NCBI GenBank assembly: GCA_017412045.1
Contig: JAFQOX010000142.1
Location: forward strand, 1-37,969
DNA from: Clostridia bacterium
GTDB lineage: Bacteria > Bacillota > Clostridia > Oscillospirales > CAG-272
DNA: 37,969 bases
Direction of reading: 5' to 3'
Below the pieces are notes generated by a model. That model was not told the DNA's origin, did no database searches, and saw only the letters and a list, made by a program, of their open reading frames with translations. This document shows positions 17,668 to 27,879 of the stretch, piece after piece. The stretch's first letter is position 1, and each line of letters opens with the position of its first letter. The translations under genes and the position numbers were made by a program.

Positions 17668-20484
17668 ATGTCTGCAAAATATATTCGTATCAAGGGCGCA
17701 AGGGTCCACAATCTGAAAAATGTGGACGTGGAAATCCCGCGTGACAAGCTGATCGTTTTCACGGGTCTTTCCGGCTCGGGTAAATCCTCGCTTGCCTTTG
17801 ACACCCTGTACGCAGAGGGACACCGCCGCTTCGTGGAGTCGCTGTCCTCTTACGCGAGACAGTTTCTGGGACAGCTGGATAAGCCAGACGTGGATTTCAT
17901 CGACGGTCTTTCCCCCGCGATCTCCATCGACCAGAAAACCACCTCCAAAAATCCGCGCTCCACGGTCGGCACGGTCACGGAGATCTACGACTATCTCCGT
18001 CTGCTCTACGCGCGCATCGGTATCCCGCACTGTCCCGTCTGCGGAAAAGAGATCCGCAGGATGTCGACGGATACCATTATAGATAAAATTTTCGAACTGC
18101 CGGAGCGAACGAAATTCATGCTTCTTGCTCCCGTGGTATCCGGTAAAAAGGGTATGCACGAAAAGGTGTTCGACGATGCGCGTAAGAACGGTTACGTGCG
18201 CGTCCGCGTAGATGGATATCTCTATCCGCTGGACGAGATCCCCGCGCTGGATAAAAATAAAAAGCATTCCATCGAGGTGGTCGTCGACCGCCTCGTGATG
18301 AAGAGCGATATCCGCCGCCGTCTTTCCGACTCGCTGGAAACGACGCTTTCTCTCGGAGGCGGTATTGCCATCGTTTCCCTCGTGGATTCGGGCGAGGAAA
18401 TGCGATTCTCCCAGAATTACGCCTGTGAGGAGCACGGCGTCGGCATGACGGAGCTTTCGCCGAGAATGTTCTCCTTCAACAGCCCCTTCGGCGCCTGCGA
18501 CAAATGCGCGGGCATGGGTGAAATGCAGGTCATTTCCGAATATAAGGTGATTCCCGACCGTTCGCTCTCGCTTCGCGGCGGCGCGATCGCCGTCAACGGC
18601 TTCAAATCCATGGGCGAGGAATCCTGGAACGGTCCGCTGATCGAGGCGGTCGGCAAGGATTACGGCTTTGATCTCGATACGCCGATCGAGGAATACTCGG
18701 ACGAGGCGCTTCAGGTCCTGCTCCGCGGTACGGGCGCGAAAAAATACCGAGCCGTCCGTTACTTCGGCGGCGAAGGCAGAGAAACGTATTCCGCGTGGAA
18801 CGGCATTTTAAATATCATCGAAACGCGTATGACGCAGTCGGGCGGGGAATACTATAATGAGCTGATGGACTTTATCCCGTGTCCCGCCTGCAAGGGCAAG
18901 CGGCTTTCCCGCGAGATCCTTTCGGTCACGGTGGGCGGTCTGAATATTTACGAGCTTTGCTCGCTGAACGTCAGCCGCGCGTTGCAATTTTTCGATGAGC
19001 TGAAGCTCGATCGTACGGAAGAGCAGATCGCACGGGAGATCCTCAAGGAGATCCGCGCCAGACTCGGCTTTCTGAAAAGCGTCGGACTCGACTATCTGAC
19101 GCTCTGGAGAAAATCGGGTACGCTTTCGGGCGGTGAGGCGCAGAGAATCCGTCTGGCGACGCAGATCGGCTCCTCGCTCGTCGGCGTGATGTATATTCTG
19201 GACGAGCCGAGCATCGGTCTGCACCAGAGAGACAACAGCAAGCTGATCGAAACGCTCTGCCGCTTGCGCGATACGGGAAATACCGTGATCGTCGTGGAGC
19301 ACGACGAGGAAACCATGCTCGCTTCCGATTTCATCGTCGATATCGGACCCGGCGCGGGCATTCACGGCGGCGAGGTGATCGCGGCGGGCACGCCCGCGCA
19401 GGTCATGGCTTGCGAACGGTCCCTGACTGGCGCTTACCTTTCGGGCAGAAAGCAGATCCCCGTTCCCGAGACCCGAAGAAGCGGAAACGGCGAAACGCTT
19501 CGGATCGTCGGCGCGGCGGAAAACAATCTGAAACATATCGACGTGGAGATTCCGCTCGGCAAATTCATCTGCGTGACGGGCGTTTCCGGCTCGGGAAAGT
19601 CTTCTTTGGTCAATGCGGTCCTGCTGCGCGAGCTTTCCAAAAAGCTCAACCGCGCGCAGACCTACCCGGGCAAATTCGAGCGGATCGAGGGGCTGGAGCA
19701 TCTGGACAAGGTCGTTTCCATCGACCAAAGCCCGATCGGCAGAACGCCCAGATCCAATCCCGCGACCTATACGGGACTGTTCACGGACATCCGCGAGCTT
19801 TTCGCCATGACGCCCGATGCCAAGGCGAGGGGCTATTCCGCGGGACGGTTCTCCTTTAACGTCAAGGGCGGACGGTGCGAAATGTGCGAGGGCGACGGCG
19901 TACGCTGTATCGAAATGCACTTTTTGCCCGACGTCTATATCACCTGCGACACCTGTCACGGCAAGCGCTACAATCACGACACGCTGGAGGTCAAGTACAA
20001 GGGCAAGAGCATTTTTGACGTATTGGACATGACGGTCGAGGAGGGGCTTTCCTTCTTTGGAAATATGCCGAAGTTGGCAAGAAAATTGCAAACGCTCTAC
20101 GACGTCGGTCTCGGCTATATCAAGATCGGTCAGTCGTCCACCACGCTTTCGGGCGGCGAGGCGCAGCGCGTGAAGCTGGCGACGGAGCTTTCCAAGCGCG
20201 CGACGGGCAGAACGATCTATATCCTCGACGAGCCGACGACGGGCCTGCATTCAGACGATGTGGCGAAGCTGCTCACGGTTCTGAACCGCCTCTGCGAAAA
20301 CGGAAACACCGTGCTCGTCATCGAGCACAATCTGGACGTGATCAAAACCGCCGATCATATCATCGACCTCGGTCCCGAGGGCGGCGACGGCGGCGGCACG
20401 GTCGTGGCTACGGGTACGCCCGAGGAGGTCGCGGCTTGCGAAAGCTCGTACACGGGCAGATATTTAAAGAAGCTTTTGCAATAA
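17668..20484 (+). CDS. uvrA: Excinuclease ABC subunit A
   Basis: 938 residues. UvrA dimers find bulky DNA damage and load UvrB. Two ABC modules are visible: Walker [10 protein letters not shown] near residue 33 and GVSGSGKSS near residue 643, each with its LSGGEAQR signature. The zinc-binding CxxC pairs are present (CPVCGKE, CDKC, CPAC, CEMC, CDTC). The ATG at 17668 is chosen over 17644 because family members begin just before [13 protein letters not shown] and AAAGGAAAAAG stands ahead of it. Probably co-transcribed with uvrB. Confidence 0.98.
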   Translation: MSAKYIRIKGARVHNLKNVDVEIPRDKLIVFTGLSGSGKSSLAFDTLYAEGHRRFVESLSSYARQFLGQLDKPDVDFIDGLSPAISIDQKTTSKNPRSTVGTVTEIYDYLRLLYARIGIPHCPVCGKEIRRMSTDTIIDKIFELPERTKFMLLAPVVSGKKGMHEKVFDDARKNGYVRVRVDGYLYPLDEIPALDKNKKHSIEVVVDRLVMKSDIRRRLSDSLETTLSLGGGIAIVSLVDSGEEMRFSQNYACEEHGVGMTELSPRMFSFNSPFGACDKCAGMGEMQVISEYKVIPDRSLSLRGGAIAVNGFKSMGEESWNGPLIEAVGKDYGFDLDTPIEEYSDEALQVLLRGTGAKKYRAVRYFGGEGRETYSAWNGILNIIETRMTQSGGEYYNELMDFIPCPACKGKRLSREILSVTVGGLNIYELCSLNVSRALQFFDELKLDRTEEQIAREILKEIRARLGFLKSVGLDYLTLWRKSGTLSGGEAQRIRLATQIGSSLVGVMYILDEPSIGLHQRDNSKLIETLCRLRDTGNTVIVVEHDEETMLASDFIVDIGPGAGIHGGEVIAAGTPAQVMACERSLTGAYLSGRKQIPVPETRRSGNGETLRIVGAAENNLKHIDVEIPLGKFICVTGVSGSGKSSLVNAVLLRELSKKLNRAQTYPGKFERIEGLEHLDKVVSIDQSPIGRTPRSNPATYTGLFTDIRELFAMTPDAKARGYSAGRFSFNVKGGRCEMCEGDGVRCIEMHFLPDVYITCDTCHGKRYNHDTLEVKYKGKSIFDVLDMTVEEGLSFFGNMPKLARKLQTLYDVGLGYIKIGQSSTTLSGGEAQRVKLATELSKRATGRTIYILDEPTTGLHSDDVAKLLTVLNRLCENGNTVLVIEHNLDVIKTADHIIDLGPEGGDGGGTVVATGTPEEVAACESSYTGRYLKKLLQ

Positions 20485-20543
20485 TTTTCGGAAATTCTAA
20501 AAATTGTTCACACTTTTTCTACAACATTTACGGGAAAATATGA

Positions 20544-20549
20544 TATACT
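20544..20549 (+). promoter_or_regulatory. Probable -10 box of ftsH
   Basis: TATACT preceded by TGATA, 54 bp upstream of the ftsH start. No strong -35 at 17 bp. Confidence 0.45.
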
Positions 20550-20603
20550 GTAGCAGAAAGTGGATTTTACCATAAAATTTACCTTTGGAGGAAACAGAAA
20601 GAC

Positions 20604-22679
<2,076 letters not shown>

Positions 22680-22689
22680 AGGCTTTTAA

Positions 22690-22725
22690 AAAAAACTCCT
22701 TTTCCATGCGGAAAAGGAGTTTTTT
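22690..22725 (+). terminator. Terminator of ftsH
   Basis: AAAAAACTCCTTTTCC (22690-22705) and its complement (22710-22725), loop ATGC. An almost identical copy (one base different in 38) lies at 23068-23105. Confidence 0.95.
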
Positions 22726-22726
22726 G

Positions 22727-23067
22727 CAGACTGTCGAAAAAGCTATGTAGAATACTCAAAAATAAAAAGTTGCACAAAAACAGAAAGGCTCCCTCTGCAC
22801 ATTATGCGAAGCATAATGTAGGAGCTGGATTTTGCGAAGCAAAAGACTGAGGGAGAGTGCGCGATTCGAGAATTTGGGATTGAATTTGTCTGTTTGCAAA
22901 TGTAAAATTGTACGCAAACAGAACTTTTTTAAAAGTCTTGTTTGCACGCGGGCTCCTTCTGCCTCGTAAACTCGGCACCTTCCTCCCGGAGGAAGGCTTT
23001 TCGGAATCTTATCTTTTGTTAAAAGTGACGAAAGCCAAATTTTCAAACTGACTTTATCGACACACTG
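22727..23067. mobile_element. 341-bp MITE-like element with TGTCGA inverted ends
   Basis: The left end reads CAGACTGTCGAAAAAG and the right end, reverse-complemented, CAGTGTGTCGATAAAG: 13 of 16 bases agree. Such TGTCGA ends are common on insertion sequences of Firmicutes. There is no transposase and no credible coding frame inside. The element fills most of the 470-bp gap between ftsH and the EutH gene and contains the CTCCCTC hairpin repeat at 22789-22855 plus a second hairpin (CCTTCCTCC / GGAGGAAGG near 22978). It is bracketed by two near-identical terminators. Confidence 0.65.
22789..22855. repeat. CTCCCTC-stem two-hairpin repeat, copy 1
   Basis: Outer stem CTCCCTC / GAGGGAG. Inside are two hairpins: ACATTATGC-GAA-GCATAATGT and TTTTGC-GAA-GCAAAA. 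The first half is identical to the reverse complement of 37908-37945, while the second hairpin differs between copies. Located inside the MITE-like element. Confidence 0.8.
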
Positions 23068-23068
23068 A

Positions 23069-23104
23069 AAAAAACTCCTTTTCCATACGGAAAAGGAGTT
23101 TTTT
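23069..23104 (-). terminator. Terminator of the EutH-like gene
   Basis: AAAAAACTCCTTTTCC (23069-23084) with its complement at 23089-23104, loop ATAC, T-run on both strands. It serves the minus-strand gene ending at 23150. Confidence 0.9.
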
Positions 23105-23149
23105 GATTTCACAATATTGTTTAACGATAAGGAACGCGCATCCGCGGTG

Positions 23150-24271
23150 TTACGCTTCCGACGGAGCGGCTTCTCTTTCAGCGGCATTTTTCTTTTCGCT
23201 TTTGTGCATACGGTTGAAAACGAAGTTGGCGAGGATGACGGCGCAGATGCCTGCGGTCAGCTTGCCGACGATGACGGGGACGAGGTAATCCGCATTGAAG
23301 GAAACGGTGAACGCGAGATGTCCCGCAAAAACGAATGCGCCGGAAACGGCGAACGCCATATTGAGAACGATGCCCTTCTTGTCCATCTTTTCCACCATGC
23401 TGATCGTGGTCACGTTGGTGGCGAGGCAGGAGATCAGCCCCATCGCGGCGATGTCGTTGATGCCGATCAGCTTACCGAGGAGGATCAGGGGCTTTTTCAG
23501 GATCTTGGAGAGAATGTAGATGAGGGGGAACGCGCCCGTCATGACGGCGCAGGCGTTGACGACGGTACGCATACCTTCGTCGTCGAAGGAAGCCATGCCG
23601 GGGAGAATCGTGATTCCCGTGAGCTTGGAGAACAGACCGAGCGCAAGACCGATGGCGACGAGGATCTGCACGCCCTTACCGAAAACCGTAAAGACCTTGA
23701 CGCATCCGTTGGGCGCAAGCGCAAGACCCGTGGCGATGATGCCGGAGAAAATAATGAGGGGGATCAGATTCGTCGCGAGATCCGCAAAGCTCATCTTCAG
23801 AATGATACCGGAGACGAGACAGCCGACGGGGATCGTGATGATGCCGCAGAGCATACCGAGCGCAACGTCCTTGTGGTGCTCCTTGTCGATCACACCAAGC
23901 GCAAGCGGAATCGTGAAGGAGACCGTCGCGCCGAGCATGGAGGAGACGACCAGACCGTTGAAATAGCCTGCGATCTCACTTCCAGCAACCTGTACGGCGA
24001 GCGGCGCGCCGCCCATATCGTTTGCCAGCAAAGAACCCATAATGACGGAAGGTTCCAAATGCAGGTATTTCCGGAGCGGATCGAGCACGGGCATGATCCA
24101 TCCCGCGATCACGGGCGCAAGCACGATCATTCCCACCATGGAAAGCGTCATGGTACCGAGAAGCATAACGCCTTTTTCCATCTCCTTGCCGACACCGAAG
24201 CGGTTGCCGATCACACGGTCAACGGTGGCAAGCAGCATGAAGCAGGCAAAAACAAAGTATAAAGTTTCCAT
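23150..24271 (-). CDS. eutH: EutH-family ethanolamine permease-like protein, orphan
   Basis: 373 residues, strongly hydrophobic, with about ten membrane helices along the whole length, matching the EutH family of ethanolamine transporters. Typical stretches are VIMGSLLANDMGGAPLA, GMLCGIITIPVG and GLISCLATNVTTI. The C-terminus is short and charged. No other eut gene (lyase, microcompartment shell, two-component system) is in the window, so the substrate is inferred from family only. The ATG at 24271 is preferred; an in-frame TTG at 24277 is also possible, with GAAAGGA upstream of both. Own promoter at 24311-24339 and terminator at 23069-23104. Confidence 0.88.
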   Translation of the reverse strand: METLYFVFACFMLLATVDRVIGNRFGVGKEMEKGVMLLGTMTLSMVGMIVLAPVIAGWIMPVLDPLRKYLHLEPSVIMGSLLANDMGGAPLAVQVAGSEIAGYFNGLVVSSMLGATVSFTIPLALGVIDKEHHKDVALGMLCGIITIPVGCLVSGIILKMSFADLATNLIPLIIFSGIIATGLALAPNGCVKVFTVFGKGVQILVAIGLALGLFSKLTGITILPGMASFDDEGMRTVVNACAVMTGAFPLIYILSKILKKPLILLGKLIGINDIAAMGLISCLATNVTTISMVEKMDKKGIVLNMAFAVSGAFVFAGHLAFTVSFNADYLVPVIVGKLTAGICAVILANFVFNRMHKSEKKNAAEREAAPSEA

Positions 24272-24310
24272 TTGCAAAAATTCCTTTCAAAAATAGGTTC
24301 ATTCTTATAT

Positions 24311-24339
24311 ATTATATCAAATTCTTTCATGAAAAGCAA
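24311..24339 (-). promoter_or_regulatory. Promoter of the EutH-like gene
   Basis: Minus strand TTGCTT (24334-24339), 17-bp spacer, perfect TATAAT (24311-24316). Confidence 0.7.
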
Positions 24340-24441
24340 TAGGCTTGGAGCGGAAAAACAAAATCGAATACATAATTTTTCGCCAACGTCTTTTCACGGG
24401 AAAAAATCGGAAAAACGGAGGAAATGTTCCGTTGCTTTTTC

Positions 24442-24470
24442 TTGAAAAAGCCGAAAAACCGTGCTATAAT
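24442..24470 (+). promoter_or_regulatory. Promoter of the alpha-mannosidase gene
   Basis: TTGAAA (24442-24447), 17-bp spacer, TATAAT (24465-24470), 77 bp upstream of the start codon. Confidence 0.8.
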
Positions 24471-24546
24471 GAGCAAAAAAAGCAAGATCAACGAGCAACG
24501 CAAAAAATTTTAAATTTGAATATATCAAAGAAAGGTATCACAGATC

Positions 24547-27500
24547 ATGATGAACACGCAACTCAGAAAGGTCCGGAAATATCTGGACGTCATCAAAAAG
24601 ACCGTATTCTGCAACGAGCGAAAGCCGGAAAACGTCACCTTCTGTCCGTGCGATTACAAGGTCGGACACACCCCTCCCCCGCTCGAGGACTTCCGCCCCT
24701 TCACCCTCGGAGAATCCTTCGGAACCGGTAAGGATTCCCACGCATGGTTCCACTTCACGCTGGAGATCCCCGAGGATATGCGTGACCGTCCCGTCGAGCT
24801 CGTCGTGGAATCCGAATTCAAGCGCTCGGTCGGAAGCACGCCGCAGTTCAATCTCTATATCAACGGCGAATTCCGTCAGGGCATGGATACCCAGCACACC
24901 GCGCACCGTCTGAACGGCGAGACCTTCTGCGACGTCTATATTTACGCTTACACGGGCCCCGCAACGCCCCGCTCCAAGTTCTTCGTATCGTACCGCAACG
25001 TCAACGAGCTTGCTTATGCGCTTTACTACGATCTGGCATCTCCTCTGGAGGCGCTGGAAACGCTGGACGTCCATTCTCAGGAATACGCGGAAATCCTGCG
25101 CTATCTGGATGCCGCGGTTTCCAAGCTGGATCTTTTTGAGGTCGGCTCCGAGGATTATTTCCGCTCCGTCGCGGAAGCGAAGATCTATATGGATACGGAA
25201 TTCTACGGCAAATACTGCAAAAAGCAGGATGCGACCGTCGCTTGTATCGGTCATACGCATATCGACTGCGCGTGGCTGTGGTCCATCCGCCAGACCAGAG
25301 AAAAGGTGCAGCGCTCCTTCGCGACGGTGCTTGCGCTCATGAAGCGCTACCCGGATTATAAATTCACATCCTCTCAACCCCTTCTTTACAAATTTATGAA
25401 GGAAGAAGCCCCCGAGCTTTACGAGGAGATCAAAAAGCGCGTTGCCGAGGGCAGATGGGAATGCGAGGGCGCGATGTGGGTCGAAGCAGACTGCAATCTG
25501 ACCGCAGGCGAATCCCTCGTCCGTCAGATCATCTACGGCAAACGCTTCTTCCGTGAGGAATTCGGCAAGGACAATCACATTCTCTGGCTTCCCGACGTCT
25601 TCGGTTATTCCGCGGCGCTCCCCCAGATCCTCCGCAAAAGCGGCGTGGATTGGTTCGTGACCTCCAAGATCAGCTGGAACGACGTAAACACCATGCCCTA
25701 CGACACCTTCCTCTGGGAAGGTCTGGACGGCACGAAGATCAATACCTACTTCCTGACCGCGCAAAACAAGAAGGCGGGACAGGAGCCCGAACGCCACGCA
25801 ACCTATAACGCCTTTCTGACGGCTCCCATGCTGGCGGGCACGTGGCATCGCTATCAGCAGAAGAACCTCAGCGACGAGGTCATGATCTCCTACGGCTACG
25901 GCGACGGCGGCGGCGGCCCTACGGTCGGACATCTGGAAAACGCCTCCCGTCTGGCAAAGGGTATTCCCGGAATCCCGAACGCCAAGCTGACCTTCGCGGA
26001 CGAATTTCTGACGGATCTCAGCCGTAAGATCGAGGGCAACGCGCTCCTGCCGAAATGGAGCGGCGAGCTCTATCTGGAATATCACAGAGGCACGTATACC
26101 TCTATTGCGAAAAACAAGAGAAACAACAGAAAGAGCGAATTTCTGTATATGAAGGCGGAATGGCTCTCCACGATGCAAAAGCTTCTGAACGGCAAGACCT
26201 TCCCCAAGCAGGCGCTGAGAGACGGCTGGGAAATGATCCTGACCAATCAGTTCCACGACATCATCCCCGGCTCCTCCATCGGTGAGGTCTACGAGCAGAG
26301 CGATAAGGATTACGCGGCGCTCATGGGTAAGGGCAGTGCGATCGTAAACGAAGCGCAGACGGCGATCGCCGCGCAGATCGATGCGAAAAACGGCTACGTC
26401 GTATTCAATCCCAACGACTTCGTCGGCAACGGCACGGTGGAGATCGACGGCAAATGCGCTTACGTCACGGGAATCGCGCCCAAGGGCTATACCTGCGTTG
26501 CCTCCTTCAAAACGGAAAACAGCATCGCCATCGACGGCAACACCGTGGAAACCAAGCATTTCACCGTCGTATTTGACGAAAATTATCAGATCGTTTCCAT
26601 TTACGATAAAGAAAACGACAGAGAAGTGATCGCCGAGGGCGGTATCGGCAACGAGCTCCGCGTTTATGCCGACCATCCCGACAGGTTCGACAACTGGGAA
26701 TGGCAGGAATATTCCCTGCAACAGCAATATAAGACCGTGACAGCGGTTTCCTCTGCGGAAGTGGTGGATGACGGCGTAAGAAAGGGCGTTCGGATCGTCC
26801 GTCCGTTTATGCGATCCACGATCGTACAGACGGTCTGGTTCTACGACGATATTGCAAAGATCGACTTCGATACGAGAATCGATTGGCACCAGCATCACCA
26901 GATGGTCAAGGCGGCGTTTGCCGTTGACGTTCATTCCGACAAGGCGACCTACGAGGTACAGTTCGGCTCCGTCGAACGTCCTACTCATAAAAATACGAGC
27001 TGGGACCGCGCGAAATTTGAGGTCTGCGCGCATAAATACGCCGATCTTTCCGACGGCGGCTACGGCGTGGCGCTCCTCAACGATTGCAAGTACGGCTACG
27101 ACATCCACGACAATATCATGCAGCTCTCTCTGCTGAAATCCGGCACGGAGCCCTATCCCGAGGCAGACCAGGGTGAGCATATCTTTACGTATTCCCTCTA
27201 TCCGCACGCGGGCGCGGTGAAGGAAAGCGACACTGTCGAGCTTGCTTATATGCTCAACAATCCGATGACGGCAGTCAAGGCGACGGGTGCGGCTTCCTCG
27301 ATCCCCGAAGCCTACTCCGTCGCGTACACGGATAAAAAGAACGTCATCGTGGAGACCGTCAAGGAAGCGGAGGATTCCGATGCGACCGTTCTCCGTCTCT
27401 ACGAATGCAAGAATATCCGCGGCAAAACGACGCTCACGCTCGGCTTCCCCGCAACCGCCTGCTATCTCTGCGATATGCTGGAAAACGAGGAGAAGGAGTT

Positions 27501-27570
27501 GCCCATTACGGACGGAAAGATCAAGCTCGATATCCGCGGCTTTGAAATTCTGACCCTGAAAATAAAATAA
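24547..27570 (+). CDS. Alpha-mannosidase, glycoside hydrolase family 38
   Basis: 1007 residues. GH38 enzymes are zinc-dependent retaining alpha-mannosidases that remove mannose from N-glycans and other alpha-mannosides. The zinc site HTHIDCAW is at residues 236-243 (His238 and Asp240 as ligands). The likely nucleophile is Asp350 in LPDVFGYSAALPQ, and His570 in HDIIPGSS is the last zinc ligand. The N-terminal 230 residues form the jelly-roll-like part typical of the long bacterial and lysosomal-type members; the C-terminal half is beta-rich. No signal peptide, so it probably acts in the cytoplasm on imported oligosaccharides. The start has AAAGG 14 bases upstream and two consecutive ATGs. Followed after 309 bp by a beta-mannosidase gene on the same strand. 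Confidence 0.96.
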   Translation: MMNTQLRKVRKYLDVIKKTVFCNERKPENVTFCPCDYKVGHTPPPLEDFRPFTLGESFGTGKDSHAWFHFTLEIPEDMRDRPVELVVESEFKRSVGSTPQFNLYINGEFRQGMDTQHTAHRLNGETFCDVYIYAYTGPATPRSKFFVSYRNVNELAYALYYDLASPLEALETLDVHSQEYAEILRYLDAAVSKLDLFEVGSEDYFRSVAEAKIYMDTEFYGKYCKKQDATVACIGHTHIDCAWLWSIRQTREKVQRSFATVLALMKRYPDYKFTSSQPLLYKFMKEEAPELYEEIKKRVAEGRWECEGAMWVEADCNLTAGESLVRQIIYGKRFFREEFGKDNHILWLPDVFGYSAALPQILRKSGVDWFVTSKISWNDVNTMPYDTFLWEGLDGTKINTYFLTAQNKKAGQEPERHATYNAFLTAPMLAGTWHRYQQKNLSDEVMISYGYGDGGGGPTVGHLENASRLAKGIPGIPNAKLTFADEFLTDLSRKIEGNALLPKWSGELYLEYHRGTYTSIAKNKRNNRKSEFLYMKAEWLSTMQKLLNGKTFPKQALRDGWEMILTNQFHDIIPGSSIGEVYEQSDKDYAALMGKGSAIVNEAQTAIAAQIDAKNGYVVFNPNDFVGNGTVEIDGKCAYVTGIAPKGYTCVASFKTENSIAIDGNTVETKHFTVVFDENYQIVSIYDKENDREVIAEGGIGNELRVYADHPDRFDNWEWQEYSLQQQYKTVTAVSSAEVVDDGVRKGVRIVRPFMRSTIVQTVWFYDDIAKIDFDTRIDWHQHHQMVKAAFAVDVHSDKATYEVQFGSVERPTHKNTSWDRAKFEVCAHKYADLSDGGYGVALLNDCKYGYDIHDNIMQLSLLKSGTEPYPEADQGEHIFTYSLYPHAGAVKESDTVELAYMLNNPMTAVKATGAASSIPEAYSVAYTDKKNVIVETVKEAEDSDATVLRLYECKNIRGKTTLTLGFPATACYLCDMLENEEKELPITDGKIKLDIRGFEILTLKIK

Positions 27571-27587
27571 GCGGGCAATGCCCGAAG

Positions 27588-27783
27588 CCAACGTCGTCAA
27601 CTTCAGGTTGACGACGTTGCAGTGATAGATTTCGCCTGCGGCGAAACGTGATATTTTGACTTCGTCAAAGTGATATTCGCGCTGTGCGCGCGTGATACAT
27701 TCCGCTGTTCGCGGAATATAGGAAAAAATTTGCTCTGCAAATTTTAAATTGATGATATGTTTTCAGAAGCCTGACAACATTGC
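27588..27783. mobile_element. GTGATAT modular-hairpin element, copy A (five modules)
   Basis: Left end is a perfect hairpin (CAACGTCGTCAAC / GTTGACGACGTTG). Then five hairpins follow, joined by GTGATAT-like spacers: TTTCGCC/GGCGAAA, TTTGAC/GTCAAA, CGCGC/GCGCG, ATTCCGC/GCGGAAT and AAATTTGC/GCAAATTT. The right end is CTGACAACATTGC. The flanking 9-mers TGCCCGAAG and CGCAGGAAG agree at 6 of 9 bases, a possible decayed target duplication. CGGGCAAyGCCCG hairpins stand outside on both sides (27571-27584, 27830-27842). This is essentially all that the 309-bp gap between the mannosidase genes holds. Confidence 0.8.
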
Positions 27784-27879
27784 CGCAGGAAGCTTCTCGC
27801 CTATCCAAGCTTCCGCCGCATAAAACAGACGGGCAACGCCCGCTCCCGATCAATCCATCTGTAAAGGAGAGTGTTTGTT

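Noticed and set aside
22756..23187. A 143-codon frame on the minus strand after ftsH
   Set aside because: It runs through a terminator and two repeat hairpins and has no recognisable protein features.
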